Shown here in pieces: positions 51,997 to 60,907 of a stretch of 61,675 bases of DNA (its first letter is position 1; each line of letters opens with the position of its first letter). The notes beneath the pieces were generated by a model. It saw only the letters and a program-made list of their open reading frames with translations, did not search any database and was not told where the DNA came from. The translations under genes were made by a program, and so were the position numbers. The DNA is from Bacteroidales bacterium (GTDB lineage: Bacteria; Bacteroidota; Bacteroidia; Bacteroidales; UBA12077). The stretch lies in contig DAOWGM010000014.1 in NCBI GenBank assembly GCA_030637515.1, positions 1 to 61,675 of the forward strand, in the 5' to 3' direction.

Positions 51997-53726
51997 CAGT
52001 ATTTATTGTTTTCGTATAACCAGATTGCATCCAAAACAATCATGGAATCTACGCTAATATCGCGTTTTTTTGCTTTCTTTTCAATTTGCTCCTTTAATTC
52101 CTTGTTGTTTTTTAACGAAATAATCAGATTTTGAATGATAAGTTCTTTTTTAAATTCAGAGGAATCTGCAGAATAAATCTCTTTTGCTTTGCTTATTATC
52201 AGAGAATCAACATTGATTCCTGTTTCTTTTGCTTTTAATTCAATAATTGAAAATTGCGCTGAATCCTTTTTAATATTTTCTGAAATTAATATCAGCAATT
52301 TTTCTTCTGAAGGAATAATGTTATTTTCTTTTTCTTCGTATTCAGGTTTAATTTCAACATAGATTCCTTCGCGTGCTTTTTCATAATCAGGCAAAGTAAT
52401 TACTTGCCAGTAACGTTCAGTCGGCTTCAGCTTTAGGAATGTTTCCCAATAAGCTTTTTTATTCATCCACCAGTAATGAATAGCCTGATTGGTGTATTGT
52501 TGAATCTGAAAGATGTTAAATACAATAAGAATCGATATAAAACTAAACGAAATGATTTTCAAATATTTTTTAAAACTAAATCGAGTAATAATTGCCCCAA
52601 GAGGAATTGCCATAATTGCATATGAATCGATAAAAGCTCTTAGTCCGAATGATCCTCCAAACCACCAGCACCACCACGATGCAAGAATATAAATATTTAT
52701 TAGAGAAAATAGAAGTATTGGTATGAATAAGCCTTTTTTTAGTTTTGGTAGTGTAAATATTCCGGCAAAAGCAAAAAGCATAATTGGTGTATAAACAAAC
52801 CAGCCTTTTTTATAGCTTATCAGTATATTTTTTATCTGTGGATTAAAAAAGAAAAATTTACCTCCGATTTCGCCATATGAAAAATAAAATATCTTTCCTG
52901 AAACCCAGTGCCAATATACGAATTGAGGAATCCATATCAGAATAAAAGCTGAAATCATTACAAGAATAAGTTTGTATTCTCTTAAGAACCAGATAATTCT
53001 GTCTTTAAAATCTTTTACAGATGAAATATTCCAAAGAAAGAAAAGTATAAGAACGACAATGTTTGTAGGCCTAATAAGAGTGATTAATCCACTTACTAAT
53101 CCTAACCAAAAAATCTTTTTTAAATTAGGATTTTTATAAAACTGAATGGTTAAATAAAGAAAAATTGAAACAAGTGTAAAGTTATAGGCATGTGGCATTG
53201 CTGCTTCGTAGGTGTAATAATAAAACAGGTTTGTACCAATGCCTATTGCTGTTACTACGAGAGCTACAACATCTTCTTTAAAAAACTCACGTAAGGTTTT
53301 TTGTAGGAAAATCAATCCGATAATTACGTAAAACAAGGCACTAAAAACAAGAGCAAATCGGTATGGTAAAGAATAGCCATCAGCTTCATAATCTGAGTTT
53401 AGACTATATAAATGTGCTATTCCAAAAAAGGGTGAGTAGAGAAACGATAATCCCATTGTTGTTACAATAGCATGTTTATGAGTTGGCGTTTCTACAGGCC
53501 ATATCAAATCTCCGAATTTATCAATATTGTCGCGTCGGAATTGCAAAGAAAGATCCTTGTAAATAAAAGTAGCAGGCAGATATGCATAATATGATTTGAC
53601 GTCCCATTCAATTACACTATTATCTTTTTGCCAACGGTGATGACTGAAATTTAAGAATATAGATCCAATACCAATAATCAGGATGCAAATAAGAGAAATG
53701 TTTTTTGCTAAGAGATTCTTAATCAT
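51996..53726 (-). CDS. GT-C membrane glycosyltransferase-like protein with repeated tail
   Basis: 576 residues from MIKNLLAKNISLIC. About eleven membrane helices in the first 420 residues with a loop FSHHRWQKDNSVIEWDVKSY that has the acidic residues expected of GT-C enzymes. The soluble tail (about 450-576) holds two copies of a short motif: KAKETGINVDSLIISKAKEIY and KAKKRDISVDSMIVLDAIWLY. The ATG at 53726 overlaps the end of the preceding GT2 gene by 8 bases; a start at 53783 is possible but would overlap by 65. Likely transfers sugars from a carrier lipid. Confidence 0.7.
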   Translation of the reverse strand: MIKNLLAKNISLICILIIGIGSIFLNFSHHRWQKDNSVIEWDVKSYYAYLPATFIYKDLSLQFRRDNIDKFGDLIWPVETPTHKHAIVTTMGLSFLYSPFFGIAHLYSLNSDYEADGYSLPYRFALVFSALFYVIIGLIFLQKTLREFFKEDVVALVVTAIGIGTNLFYYYTYEAAMPHAYNFTLVSIFLYLTIQFYKNPNLKKIFWLGLVSGLITLIRPTNIVVLILFFLWNISSVKDFKDRIIWFLREYKLILVMISAFILIWIPQFVYWHWVSGKIFYFSYGEIGGKFFFFNPQIKNILISYKKGWFVYTPIMLFAFAGIFTLPKLKKGLFIPILLFSLINIYILASWWCWWFGGSFGLRAFIDSYAIMAIPLGAIITRFSFKKYLKIISFSFISILIVFNIFQIQQYTNQAIHYWWMNKKAYWETFLKLKPTERYWQVITLPDYEKAREGIYVEIKPEYEEKENNIIPSEEKLLILISENIKKDSAQFSIIELKAKETGINVDSLIISKAKEIYSADSSEFKKELIIQNLIISLKNNKELKEQIEKKAKKRDISVDSMIVLDAIWLYENNKY

Positions 53727-54645
53727 TCTTTTCTTTAATAATGTAATTAGGTCTTTTTTTATTCTCCATAAATAATTTTCCAAGATAGTTGCCCAAAATA
53801 CCTATCATGATTAACTGAATTCCTCCAATAAATAATACACTAATAATTGTTGAGGTCCAACCCGCAATGGCATTATTTGTAAATACTGCAATATAAATTG
53901 CATACAGAATATACAGGAATGCTATAAATGCAATTATGAAACCTAAATAGATTGATATTTTTAATGGTTTAACACTAAATGATGTTATACCATCAGAAGC
54001 AAAATGAAGCATTTTTGAAAAGCTGTATTTGGTTTTTCCTGAAAACCGTTCTGCTGCAATATATTCCAACTGAATTTGTGAAAAGCCAAGCCAGGGAATT
54101 AATCCTCGGAAAAAAAGAAACTTTTCGTTTATTTCTTTCAGCTCAGTTACAACTTGTTTGTCTAATAACCTGAAGTCGGCTGCTCCGCTTTCAATTTTTA
54201 TCTCAGAAACGAGGTTAATTATTTTGTAAAATAACTTAGAGGTTAGTCTTTTGAGGAAACCTAATGATTTGTCATGCATTCTTTTTGTTGAAACTATTTT
54301 ATAGCCTTGTTGCCATAATCGAATCATTTCGGGAATTAATTCTGGAGGATGTTGCATGTCTGCATCCATGCTAATAACGCAATCGCCATCGGCAGAATCA
54401 TATCCGGCTTTTAAAGCATTCTGATGTCCGAAGTTTCGTGAAAAGGAAAGAAATTTTACATTTTTATGTTGATTCGTCAGTATTTTTATATTATCCAATG
54501 TTTTGTCACTACTGCCATCATCTACAAATAATATCTCAGTAACAAGTCCCTTTGTGTATTTTGAAACAGATTCAAACAAAGGATTAATATTATTTTCTTC
54601 GTTAAAACATGGTACTATAACTGAAACTTTAAAATCACTTTTCAT
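53719..54645 (-). CDS. GT2-family dolichyl/polyprenyl-phosphate sugar transferase-like protein
   Basis: 308 residues from MKSDFKVSVIVPCFNEENN. The GT-A domain has DDGSSDKTLDNI, FSRNFGHQNALKAGYDSADG and the DxD motif SMDADMQHPPE. Two C-terminal membrane helices (about 235-257, 270-292) anchor it, as in GtrB/ArnC enzymes that load sugar onto a polyprenyl phosphate. It would supply the adjacent GT-C proteins. An earlier ATG at 54678 overlaps the end of the aspartate ammonia-lyase gene; the later one leaves a 16-base gap. Confidence 0.88.
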   Translation of the reverse strand: MKSDFKVSVIVPCFNEENNINPLFESVSKYTKGLVTEILFVDDGSSDKTLDNIKILTNQHKNVKFLSFSRNFGHQNALKAGYDSADGDCVISMDADMQHPPELIPEMIRLWQQGYKIVSTKRMHDKSLGFLKRLTSKLFYKIINLVSEIKIESGAADFRLLDKQVVTELKEINEKFLFFRGLIPWLGFSQIQLEYIAAERFSGKTKYSFSKMLHFASDGITSFSVKPLKISIYLGFIIAFIAFLYILYAIYIAVFTNNAIAGWTSTIISVLFIGGIQLIMIGILGNYLGKLFMENKKRPNYIIKEKND

Positions 54646-54661
54646 AGGTTTATAAATAAGA

Positions 54662-56104
54662 TCAGGAAATATCGTCAAGAGTAAAACCCATTTTTAAAAG
54701 GTTTTGCGGAGCAATAATGCTCTGAAGTTTTTCCTGAGATATTAGCTTTAATTTTGTATTAGCTTCAAAAATATCAATGTTGTTTTCTTTCATTTCCTTT
54801 GCCAGCTCAGCTGCTTTGTGATATCCAATATATGGGCTTAATGCAGTTGTAACCGCAGGACTTTTATAAAGTCTTTTCTCTGCTTTTTCGTTATCAATAG
54901 TTAATCCGGAAAACAGATTCTCTTTCAGTGTTTTATTTGCTGCAATTAGTAATTTAATACTTTCTATTAATGCATGACCGATTACAGGTAAATACGGATT
55001 TAAGTCAAGACATCCTTGTGCACTTAAAGAGCTTATTAGTGAATCGTTTGCATAAATTTTATGTGCTGCACTAATTACAAATTCAGGTATTACAGGATTT
55101 ACTTTTCCAGGCATAATTGAGCTTCCTAATTGCTTCTTAGGAATTTGCAGTTCTTTTAATCCTGAAATATCGGATGATAGCAAACGAATATCCGAAACCA
55201 TTTTTTCCAGATTCACAGCGTGTGATTTTAAAATAGCATGAACTTCAACCAAAGAATCAACATTACTGGTTGCATCAGGCATATTCTCGCTTCGTGTAAT
55301 AGGAAGATTAGTTAACTTTTGTAAAGCAGGAATAACTTCCATAATAAAATAACGTGGAACTGATATTCCTGTTCCAATTGCACTCCCACCGAGATTTACA
55401 ACTTTAATTCTTTCGAAACATTTTGAAACTCTCCACCAATCGCGAGATAAAGCCTCGTTGTATGAGCTGAAAAGCATTGCGTAGGATGAAGGAACAGCTT
55501 CCTGCATTTGCGTGTATCCGATTCGTAATTTATTTCTGCTTTTATTTTCAAGTGCTTCAATATCAAACCTCAGATCGTTAATTTTTTCTTCAAGATCTAC
55601 AAGAAGTTTTATTACTGCAACTTTTAATGAGGTAGGAATAACGTCATTTGTTGATTGAAAAACATTGACATGCTCCAATGGATCAATATATTTATAATCA
55701 CCGGGATTTTTATCAAGCTTAACAAGTGATGAATTAGCAATTATTTCATTCAGATTCATATTAATGCTTGTTCCTGCACCACCTTGAATTGCAGGAACTA
55801 TGAAATGCTCAAAATACTTTCCTTCTGCAACTTCTTCTGAAGATTCAATTAATGAGTTAATTATGGATTCGTCAAATAATGAAAAAGGAAATTCCTTTTC
55901 AGGATATTTATCTTTAGCTGCAGACTTAAAGCTCTTGTAAGTAAGATAACAAGCCAGCTTGGTTAAGCCTATTGCTTTATACCATTCAATATGAAAAGGA
56001 GTGGAGTCAGGGAAATTTTCGACCGCTCTTAATGAGTGAATTCCATACAAAGCATCTTTATTGATTTGTTTTTCTCCTAAAAAATCTTTTTCAATTCTTT
56101 TCAT
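54662..56104 (-). CDS. aspA: Aspartate ammonia-lyase
   Basis: 480 residues. The fumarase/aspartase signature GSSIMPGKVNPVIPEF lies at about 326-341; upstream are GGAGTSINMNLNE and the substrate segment TNDVIPTSL. It splits aspartate into fumarate and ammonia. The signature has Gly after Pro rather than the Ala of E. coli AspA, which may mark the subgroup linked with hydrogenase maturation genes. It heads a run of genes (GT2, GT-C, GT2) with very small gaps. Release of ammonia could serve assembly of the hydrogenase bridging dithiolate, but that is a hypothesis. Confidence 0.9.
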   Translation of the reverse strand: MKRIEKDFLGEKQINKDALYGIHSLRAVENFPDSTPFHIEWYKAIGLTKLACYLTYKSFKSAAKDKYPEKEFPFSLFDESIINSLIESSEEVAEGKYFEHFIVPAIQGGAGTSINMNLNEIIANSSLVKLDKNPGDYKYIDPLEHVNVFQSTNDVIPTSLKVAVIKLLVDLEEKINDLRFDIEALENKSRNKLRIGYTQMQEAVPSSYAMLFSSYNEALSRDWWRVSKCFERIKVVNLGGSAIGTGISVPRYFIMEVIPALQKLTNLPITRSENMPDATSNVDSLVEVHAILKSHAVNLEKMVSDIRLLSSDISGLKELQIPKKQLGSSIMPGKVNPVIPEFVISAAHKIYANDSLISSLSAQGCLDLNPYLPVIGHALIESIKLLIAANKTLKENLFSGLTIDNEKAEKRLYKSPAVTTALSPYIGYHKAAELAKEMKENNIDIFEANTKLKLISQEKLQSIIAPQNLLKMGFTLDDIS

Positions 56105-56160
56105 ATTTTAGAATTTCAAATTACTAATTGTAAATTGAATTATTAATTCATAATTTTTAA

Positions 56161-57327
56161 TTATTTAGAAATAGGTTGTGCGTATGCAACTACATCTTTA
56201 CCTGTGATTTCTTTTTCACAAAGAATTATCAGACGTTCAAGAACGTTTCTAAATTCGCGAATATTACCTGTCCAGTTTATTTTTTTCAGTTCATCTATTG
56301 CATCATCTTTAATTTCTTTTTTAGGCACACCATAATCAGCACAGATTAGCTCATTAAAATGTTCGGCAAGCAATGGAATATCATCTTTTCTATCGTCAAG
56401 CGAAGGAACTGAAATAAGAATTACACTTAATCTGTGATACAAATCTTCTCGAAAGGTATTGTTCTTGATTTCTTCTTTAAGGTTTTTATTTGTTGCTGCA
56501 ACGATTCTAACATCAACTACAATATCTTTATCGCTTCCAACACGAGAAACTTTCTTTTCTTCTAACGCTTTTAAAACTTTTGCCTGCGCATTCAAACTCA
56601 TATCACCAATTTCATCAAGAAAAATAGTTCCTGTATGTGCTTGTTCAAACTTACCTTTACGTTGTTTATGAGCTGAAGTAAATGCTCCTTTTTCATGACC
56701 AAATAGTTCACTCTCAATTAATTCAGAAGGAATGGCAGCGCAATTTACTTCTACAAATGGGAATTCGGCACGATTACTTTTTTCGTGTAACCAACGTGCA
56801 ACAAGTTCTTTTCCTGATCCGTTTGGTCCGGTGATTAAAACGCGTGCATCCGTTGGAGCAACTTTTTCAATCATGTCTTTAACATTCTTTACAGGCTCAG
56901 ATTCTCCAATAATATCATACGTTTTGGTTACTTTTCTCTTAAGAATTTTTGTTTCAGTTATTAGAGATGTACGATCCATAGCATTCCGGATTGTAACCAA
57001 TAAGCGGTTCAGATCAAGAGGCTTTTCAATAAAATCGTAAGCACCTTTTTTAATCGATTCTACTGCTGTATCTATATTGCCATGACCCGAAATCATTATT
57101 ACCGGAACATCGGTTGCAACTCCGAAAAGCTCTTCTAATACTTCAATTCCATCTTTTTTTGGCATTTTAATATCCAATAAAACAATATCGTATTTATTGT
57201 TTTTGAATTGTTCAAGACCTTCTTCACCATCAGCTGCAAGATCAACTTTATGATCTTCATATTCCAGAATTTCTTTTAAAGTATCACGAATACTCTTTTC
57301 GTCGTCGATAACCAATATTTTAGCCAT
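56161..57327 (-). CDS. Sigma-54-type response regulator lacking the helix-turn-helix domain
   Basis: 388 residues. The receiver domain (about 1-120) has IDDEKS, Asp52 in VLLDIKMP and Lys101 in FIEKPLD. The AAA+ domain (about 140-375) has Walker A GPNGSGKE (166-173), Walker B IFLDEIGD (234-241) and R-finger region DLYHRLSV. The sigma-54 contact loop is GAFTSA (213-218), not GAFTGA. After the AAA+ lid (WTGNIREFRNVLERL) the protein ends, so there is no Fis-type DNA-binding domain; the usual length is 440-480. It may act from solution as some HTH-less activators do, or do something else. The gene is 11 bases after ppx and ahead of aspA. Confidence 0.85.
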   Translation of the reverse strand: MAKILVIDDEKSIRDTLKEILEYEDHKVDLAADGEEGLEQFKNNKYDIVLLDIKMPKKDGIEVLEELFGVATDVPVIMISGHGNIDTAVESIKKGAYDFIEKPLDLNRLLVTIRNAMDRTSLITETKILKRKVTKTYDIIGESEPVKNVKDMIEKVAPTDARVLITGPNGSGKELVARWLHEKSNRAEFPFVEVNCAAIPSELIESELFGHEKGAFTSAHKQRKGKFEQAHTGTIFLDEIGDMSLNAQAKVLKALEEKKVSRVGSDKDIVVDVRIVAATNKNLKEEIKNNTFREDLYHRLSVILISVPSLDDRKDDIPLLAEHFNELICADYGVPKKEIKDDAIDELKKINWTGNIREFRNVLERLIILCEKEITGKDVVAYAQPISK

Positions 57328-57338
57328 TCTATTTTCTT

Positions 57339-58268
57339 TTAGCTGTTTATTATTTTATCAACCATGCCTTCTTTTATTGCGAAAGATGATTGTAAAAATG
57401 ATTTAATATTAAATTTTGTGATTATAAAATTAACAAAAATACTTGCTAGAACAATCATTTCAATTCGAACTGGTTCAAGTCCTTTCATATTTTGCCGTTC
57501 TTCTAATGTCGATTTTAATAATTCTTGATGTAAAATTGAATAATCTTCAAGATTTACGGAATAAGATTTGTTCTTTTTAATTTCCTTTGGAATTCCTCCA
57601 TTTTTGGCAATTATCATTGCTCTGAAGGAATCAAAAGTGCCTGAGCAACCAATTAATTTTGCTGGCTTGTACTTTTCAACAGCTTCGTATAAAGGTTCAA
57701 GCTGAGAATCAATATATTGTTCTGTTTTTTCAATTTCTTCTTTTGTAATTGGATTTGAAGGAGCAAACATATCAAGCAAACGAGCCATTCCCAGTTTAAA
57801 ACTTTTTTTCCAAATTAGACCTGAACTATTAGCAATTATAAATTCGTTACTACCGCCACCAATATCAAGAATTAAAACATTTTCATTGTTAAATCGTATT
57901 GCTTGTTTTACACCTCTGTAGATTAATTCTGCTTCTTCATCTCCTGAAATAATCTGCACTTTCAGACCAAATTTTTTATTTAGGGTTTCAACAAGTTCCT
58001 GCCCGTTTTCAGTACTTCGTATGCCTGAGGTTGCAGTAGCAATAATCTTATCAACCTTATGTTTTTCAATATTTATCAGATGATTTTCAATGGCATCAAC
58101 AGCTCGCTTGAATGCTTCAGGTGTAATTATTTTATTATTAATTCCACCCTTACCCAGCTTTACACCTTCTTTATTTTTGAAAATGATCTTATAATGATTG
58201 TTCTCAGTAGTTTCGACAATAAGCAAATTAAACGTATTGGTGCCCATGTCGATAACAGCTAATTTCAT
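57339..58268 (-). CDS. Ppx/GppA-type exopolyphosphatase
   Basis: 309 residues, the single-domain short form without the HD-like C-terminal part of E. coli Ppx. The actin-like phosphate-1 motif is AVIDMGTNTFNLLIVE, the phosphate-2 segment is NVLILDIGGGSNEFI, and ISGDEEAELIYRGVK is typical. It removes phosphate from polyphosphate or the 5' phosphate of pppGpp. The sigma-54 regulator gene follows 11 bases later, so it may control the stringent-type signalling of this operon. Confidence 0.9.
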   Translation of the reverse strand: MKLAVIDMGTNTFNLLIVETTENNHYKIIFKNKEGVKLGKGGINNKIITPEAFKRAVDAIENHLINIEKHKVDKIIATATSGIRSTENGQELVETLNKKFGLKVQIISGDEEAELIYRGVKQAIRFNNENVLILDIGGGSNEFIIANSSGLIWKKSFKLGMARLLDMFAPSNPITKEEIEKTEQYIDSQLEPLYEAVEKYKPAKLIGCSGTFDSFRAMIIAKNGGIPKEIKKNKSYSVNLEDYSILHQELLKSTLEERQNMKGLEPVRIEMIVLASIFVNFIITKFNIKSFLQSSFAIKEGMVDKIINS

Positions 58269-58286
58269 AGAGTGAATTTTAATAAA

Positions 58287-58319
58287 AAAAACTATCTGCT
58301 AAGTAAACAGATAGTTTTT
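58287..58319 (-). terminator. Terminator of the ABC exporter operon
   Basis: AAAAACTATCTG-type arms: 58287-58298 pairs with CAGATAGTTTTT at 58308-58319 across a 9-base loop, and on the minus strand T residues follow. It lies between the permease stop and the ppx start. Confidence 0.75.
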
Positions 58320-58385
58320 AAAAAATAAAGTTTTTAGTATAAATATTTCTTCTAATTATTCATATTGAACAATACTTACAGATAA

Positions 58386-59726
58386 TTAGGATTTATAACG
58401 AAGCCATTTCCATAATTCTTTGTAATTGACTTTCTTTCCATACATTAGAATACCTGTTCTGTAAATTTTCCCAGCCATCCAGGTCGAACCAATAAATGTA
58501 ATTACCAATATACTCATGGATAATGCAAGCTCCCAATAAGGAACACCGAAAGGTATACGAACCATCATTATTATTGGTGACGTTAAAGGTATAATTGAAA
58601 ACCAAAATGCAATTGGACTTTCAGGATTTTGAACAACATTCATCATTACAACTATTCCAATAATTAGTGGGATTGTGATAGGAAGCATAAATTGCTGTGT
58701 ATCTGTTTCATTGTCTACAGCAGAACCAATTGCTGCAAATAAGGACCCATATAACAGATATCCTCCCAAAAAGAAAAAGATAAATGAACCAAGTATTACT
58801 CCATAATCAATTGATTTGGCAGCATTCAAAATACTTGAGAATTTATCTAAGTTCTGTGGCTGTATGGTTTCTGCTTGCGGTATATTCGTCTGTTCAAATA
58901 GATCTTGAGCTACAACTTCTTGTGCATTTTGAGTTCCTAATTCAGGGAAAAAGACCGTTTTAACTCCTGTGATTATTATAAATGTTAATATAATCCAAAG
59001 TAGAAATTGTGTTAATCCAACCAGTGCAATACCAACAATTTTACCCATCATAAGTTGAAATGGGCGTGCAGATGAAATAATAATTTCAACAATACGACTA
59101 GTTTTCTCTTCAATTACGCCACGCATTACTTGTGCACCAAATAAGAAAATGAAGAAATAAATTAAAAATCCACTTGCATATCCAACAGCCATTGCAACTT
59201 CAGTGGAACTTTCTTTTTCTTCTCCATCATCAGTCCACTGAATAGTTCTTATATTTACATCAGATTTTATTGATTTCAGAATATCTTCATCAATTCCATG
59301 ATTTTTCAGTTTCCCATTTGTTAATTCCTTTTCCATGGAATTGGCAATATGCGATTTAATAGAAAAGCTGGGTTGTTTTTTAGAAAATAAATGAACAGCA
59401 CTTGGTTCATATGTAATACTTGGAAGTATTTGCAATACAGCATAATAACCAGATTCTATAAAGGTTTCTTTTACGTCATTAATTGATTTGTTTTCGAGAT
59501 ATTCGAATTTGATATAATCCGTATTTGTAATTCTGTCAATAAAAATACCAGAGCTGTCTATTACAGCAATAGTTCTAACTTCAGTATCTTCTCTTGAAGC
59601 TATCCATGCAGGAACTATCATCATTGCAGCAAAAAGGATAGGTCCTAATATTGTCATTACCAGAAATGACTTCTTTTTAACTCTGGTTAAATATTCTCTT
59701 GATATTATAAGTTTGATCTTATTCAT
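58386..59726 (-). CDS. ABC-2 transporter permease (NatB-like)
   Basis: 446 residues from MNKIKLIISREYLTRVKKKS. One N-terminal helix, a large extracytoplasmic domain (about 45-175), then five to six helices in the C-terminal half with GYASGFLIYFFIFLFGAQVMRG, EEKTSRIVEII and ending in basic residues. This is the permease of the exporter with the ATPase next door; NatAB-type systems export sodium or peptides. An ATG 10 codons earlier overlaps the ATPase gene by 17 bases and is less likely. Confidence 0.87.
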   Translation of the reverse strand: MNKIKLIISREYLTRVKKKSFLVMTILGPILFAAMMIVPAWIASREDTEVRTIAVIDSSGIFIDRITNTDYIKFEYLENKSINDVKETFIESGYYAVLQILPSITYEPSAVHLFSKKQPSFSIKSHIANSMEKELTNGKLKNHGIDEDILKSIKSDVNIRTIQWTDDGEEKESSTEVAMAVGYASGFLIYFFIFLFGAQVMRGVIEEKTSRIVEIIISSARPFQLMMGKIVGIALVGLTQFLLWIILTFIIITGVKTVFFPELGTQNAQEVVAQDLFEQTNIPQAETIQPQNLDKFSSILNAAKSIDYGVILGSFIFFFLGGYLLYGSLFAAIGSAVDNETDTQQFMLPITIPLIIGIVVMMNVVQNPESPIAFWFSIIPLTSPIIMMVRIPFGVPYWELALSMSILVITFIGSTWMAGKIYRTGILMYGKKVNYKELWKWLRYKS

Positions 59727-59739
59727 TTTGATCTGTTTT

Positions 59740-60660
59740 TTAGTTCTTGTATTCATTAACTACTTTAATAAAAATGTCATTCATATTTGGAATAATTTCA
59801 TTAAAAGAAATTATTTCAACTGCTGGAATAATTAAAGAAAGCAGTTCGTTTTCATTTGTTTCGTGCAACAATTTAATTTTAACAGCTTCGTGACCATTGA
59901 CTTTCTTTTTATCAACTATTTCGTAATGATTATTTAGTGATGATTCCAATTTTTCGAGATTCCCATTAAATGAAATTTCGTAGATATTTGATTTGTATTT
60001 ATTTCTTATATCATCAATTTTACCTTCAAGAATGTTTTTTGATTGATTTATCAAAGTAATATGATCACATAATTCCTCAACAGAACCCATATTGTGTGTA
60101 GAAAAAATAATTGTTGAACCTTTTTTCTGTAACTCAAGTATTTCCTGTTTAAGCATGTTCGCATTTATAGGGTCGAAACCACTAAAAGGCTCATCAAATA
60201 TTAATAGCTTGGGTTCATGCAAAATTGTTATAATAAACTGAACTTTTTGCGCCATGCCTTTCGAAAGCTCTTCAACTTTTTTATCCCACCATGCCTGAAT
60301 TTCAAACTTTTCAAACCAGTACTTTAATTTTTTCAGAGCATCTTTTTTCGACAGTCCTTTTAATTGAGCCAGGTACAGAGCTTGTTCACCAACTTTCATT
60401 TTTTTGTATAAACCTCGTTCCTCAGGTAAGTAACCAATCATGTTTACATCACTGGCTTGTAATGGTCTTCCGTTAAGTAAAACTTCTCCTTTATCCGGAG
60501 CCGTAATTCTATTTATTATTCTGATTAATGTTGTTTTTCCTGCACCATTTGGACCTAACAAACCATAAATGCTGTTTTCAGGAATTGAAATACTGACATT
60601 GTCCAATGCCAGATGATTTATGAATTTTTTTTCAATGTTTTGAGTTTCAAGAAGTATCAT
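59740..60660 (-). CDS. ABC transporter ATP-binding protein (NatA-like)
   Basis: 306 residues. Walker A GPNGAGKTT (36-44), signature LSKGMAQKVQF, Walker B LLIFDEPFSGFDP and the H-loop FSTHNMGS are all present. The last about 90 residues are a DUF4162-like C-terminal domain common in this subfamily. It drives the permease encoded 13 bases downstream. A 247-bp intergenic space precedes it with no visible gene. Confidence 0.92.
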   Translation of the reverse strand: MILLETQNIEKKFINHLALDNVSISIPENSIYGLLGPNGAGKTTLIRIINRITAPDKGEVLLNGRPLQASDVNMIGYLPEERGLYKKMKVGEQALYLAQLKGLSKKDALKKLKYWFEKFEIQAWWDKKVEELSKGMAQKVQFIITILHEPKLLIFDEPFSGFDPINANMLKQEILELQKKGSTIIFSTHNMGSVEELCDHITLINQSKNILEGKIDDIRNKYKSNIYEISFNGNLEKLESSLNNHYEIVDKKKVNGHEAVKIKLLHETNENELLSLIIPAVEIISFNEIIPNMNDIFIKVVNEYKN

Positions 60661-60907
60661 GTATTTTTATATTAAAATAAGTTCGTAAAGATATAATAAT
60701 AAGTAGAATTTATTTCTGGTTTATTACAAAGTGCATTAAATAATTTTAGTCTTACTTTAGTACTTTTTACTTATTGTTCAGAATGAGAACAAAGAATTTT
60801 GTCAACATTTTTGGGTATTTGATGTAGTATATATGTTTAGGTATAAAAATAAGTATAATCTAAAAGGAAAATTGTATATTTTTATAAGATACATTATATT
60901 CAAAAGT

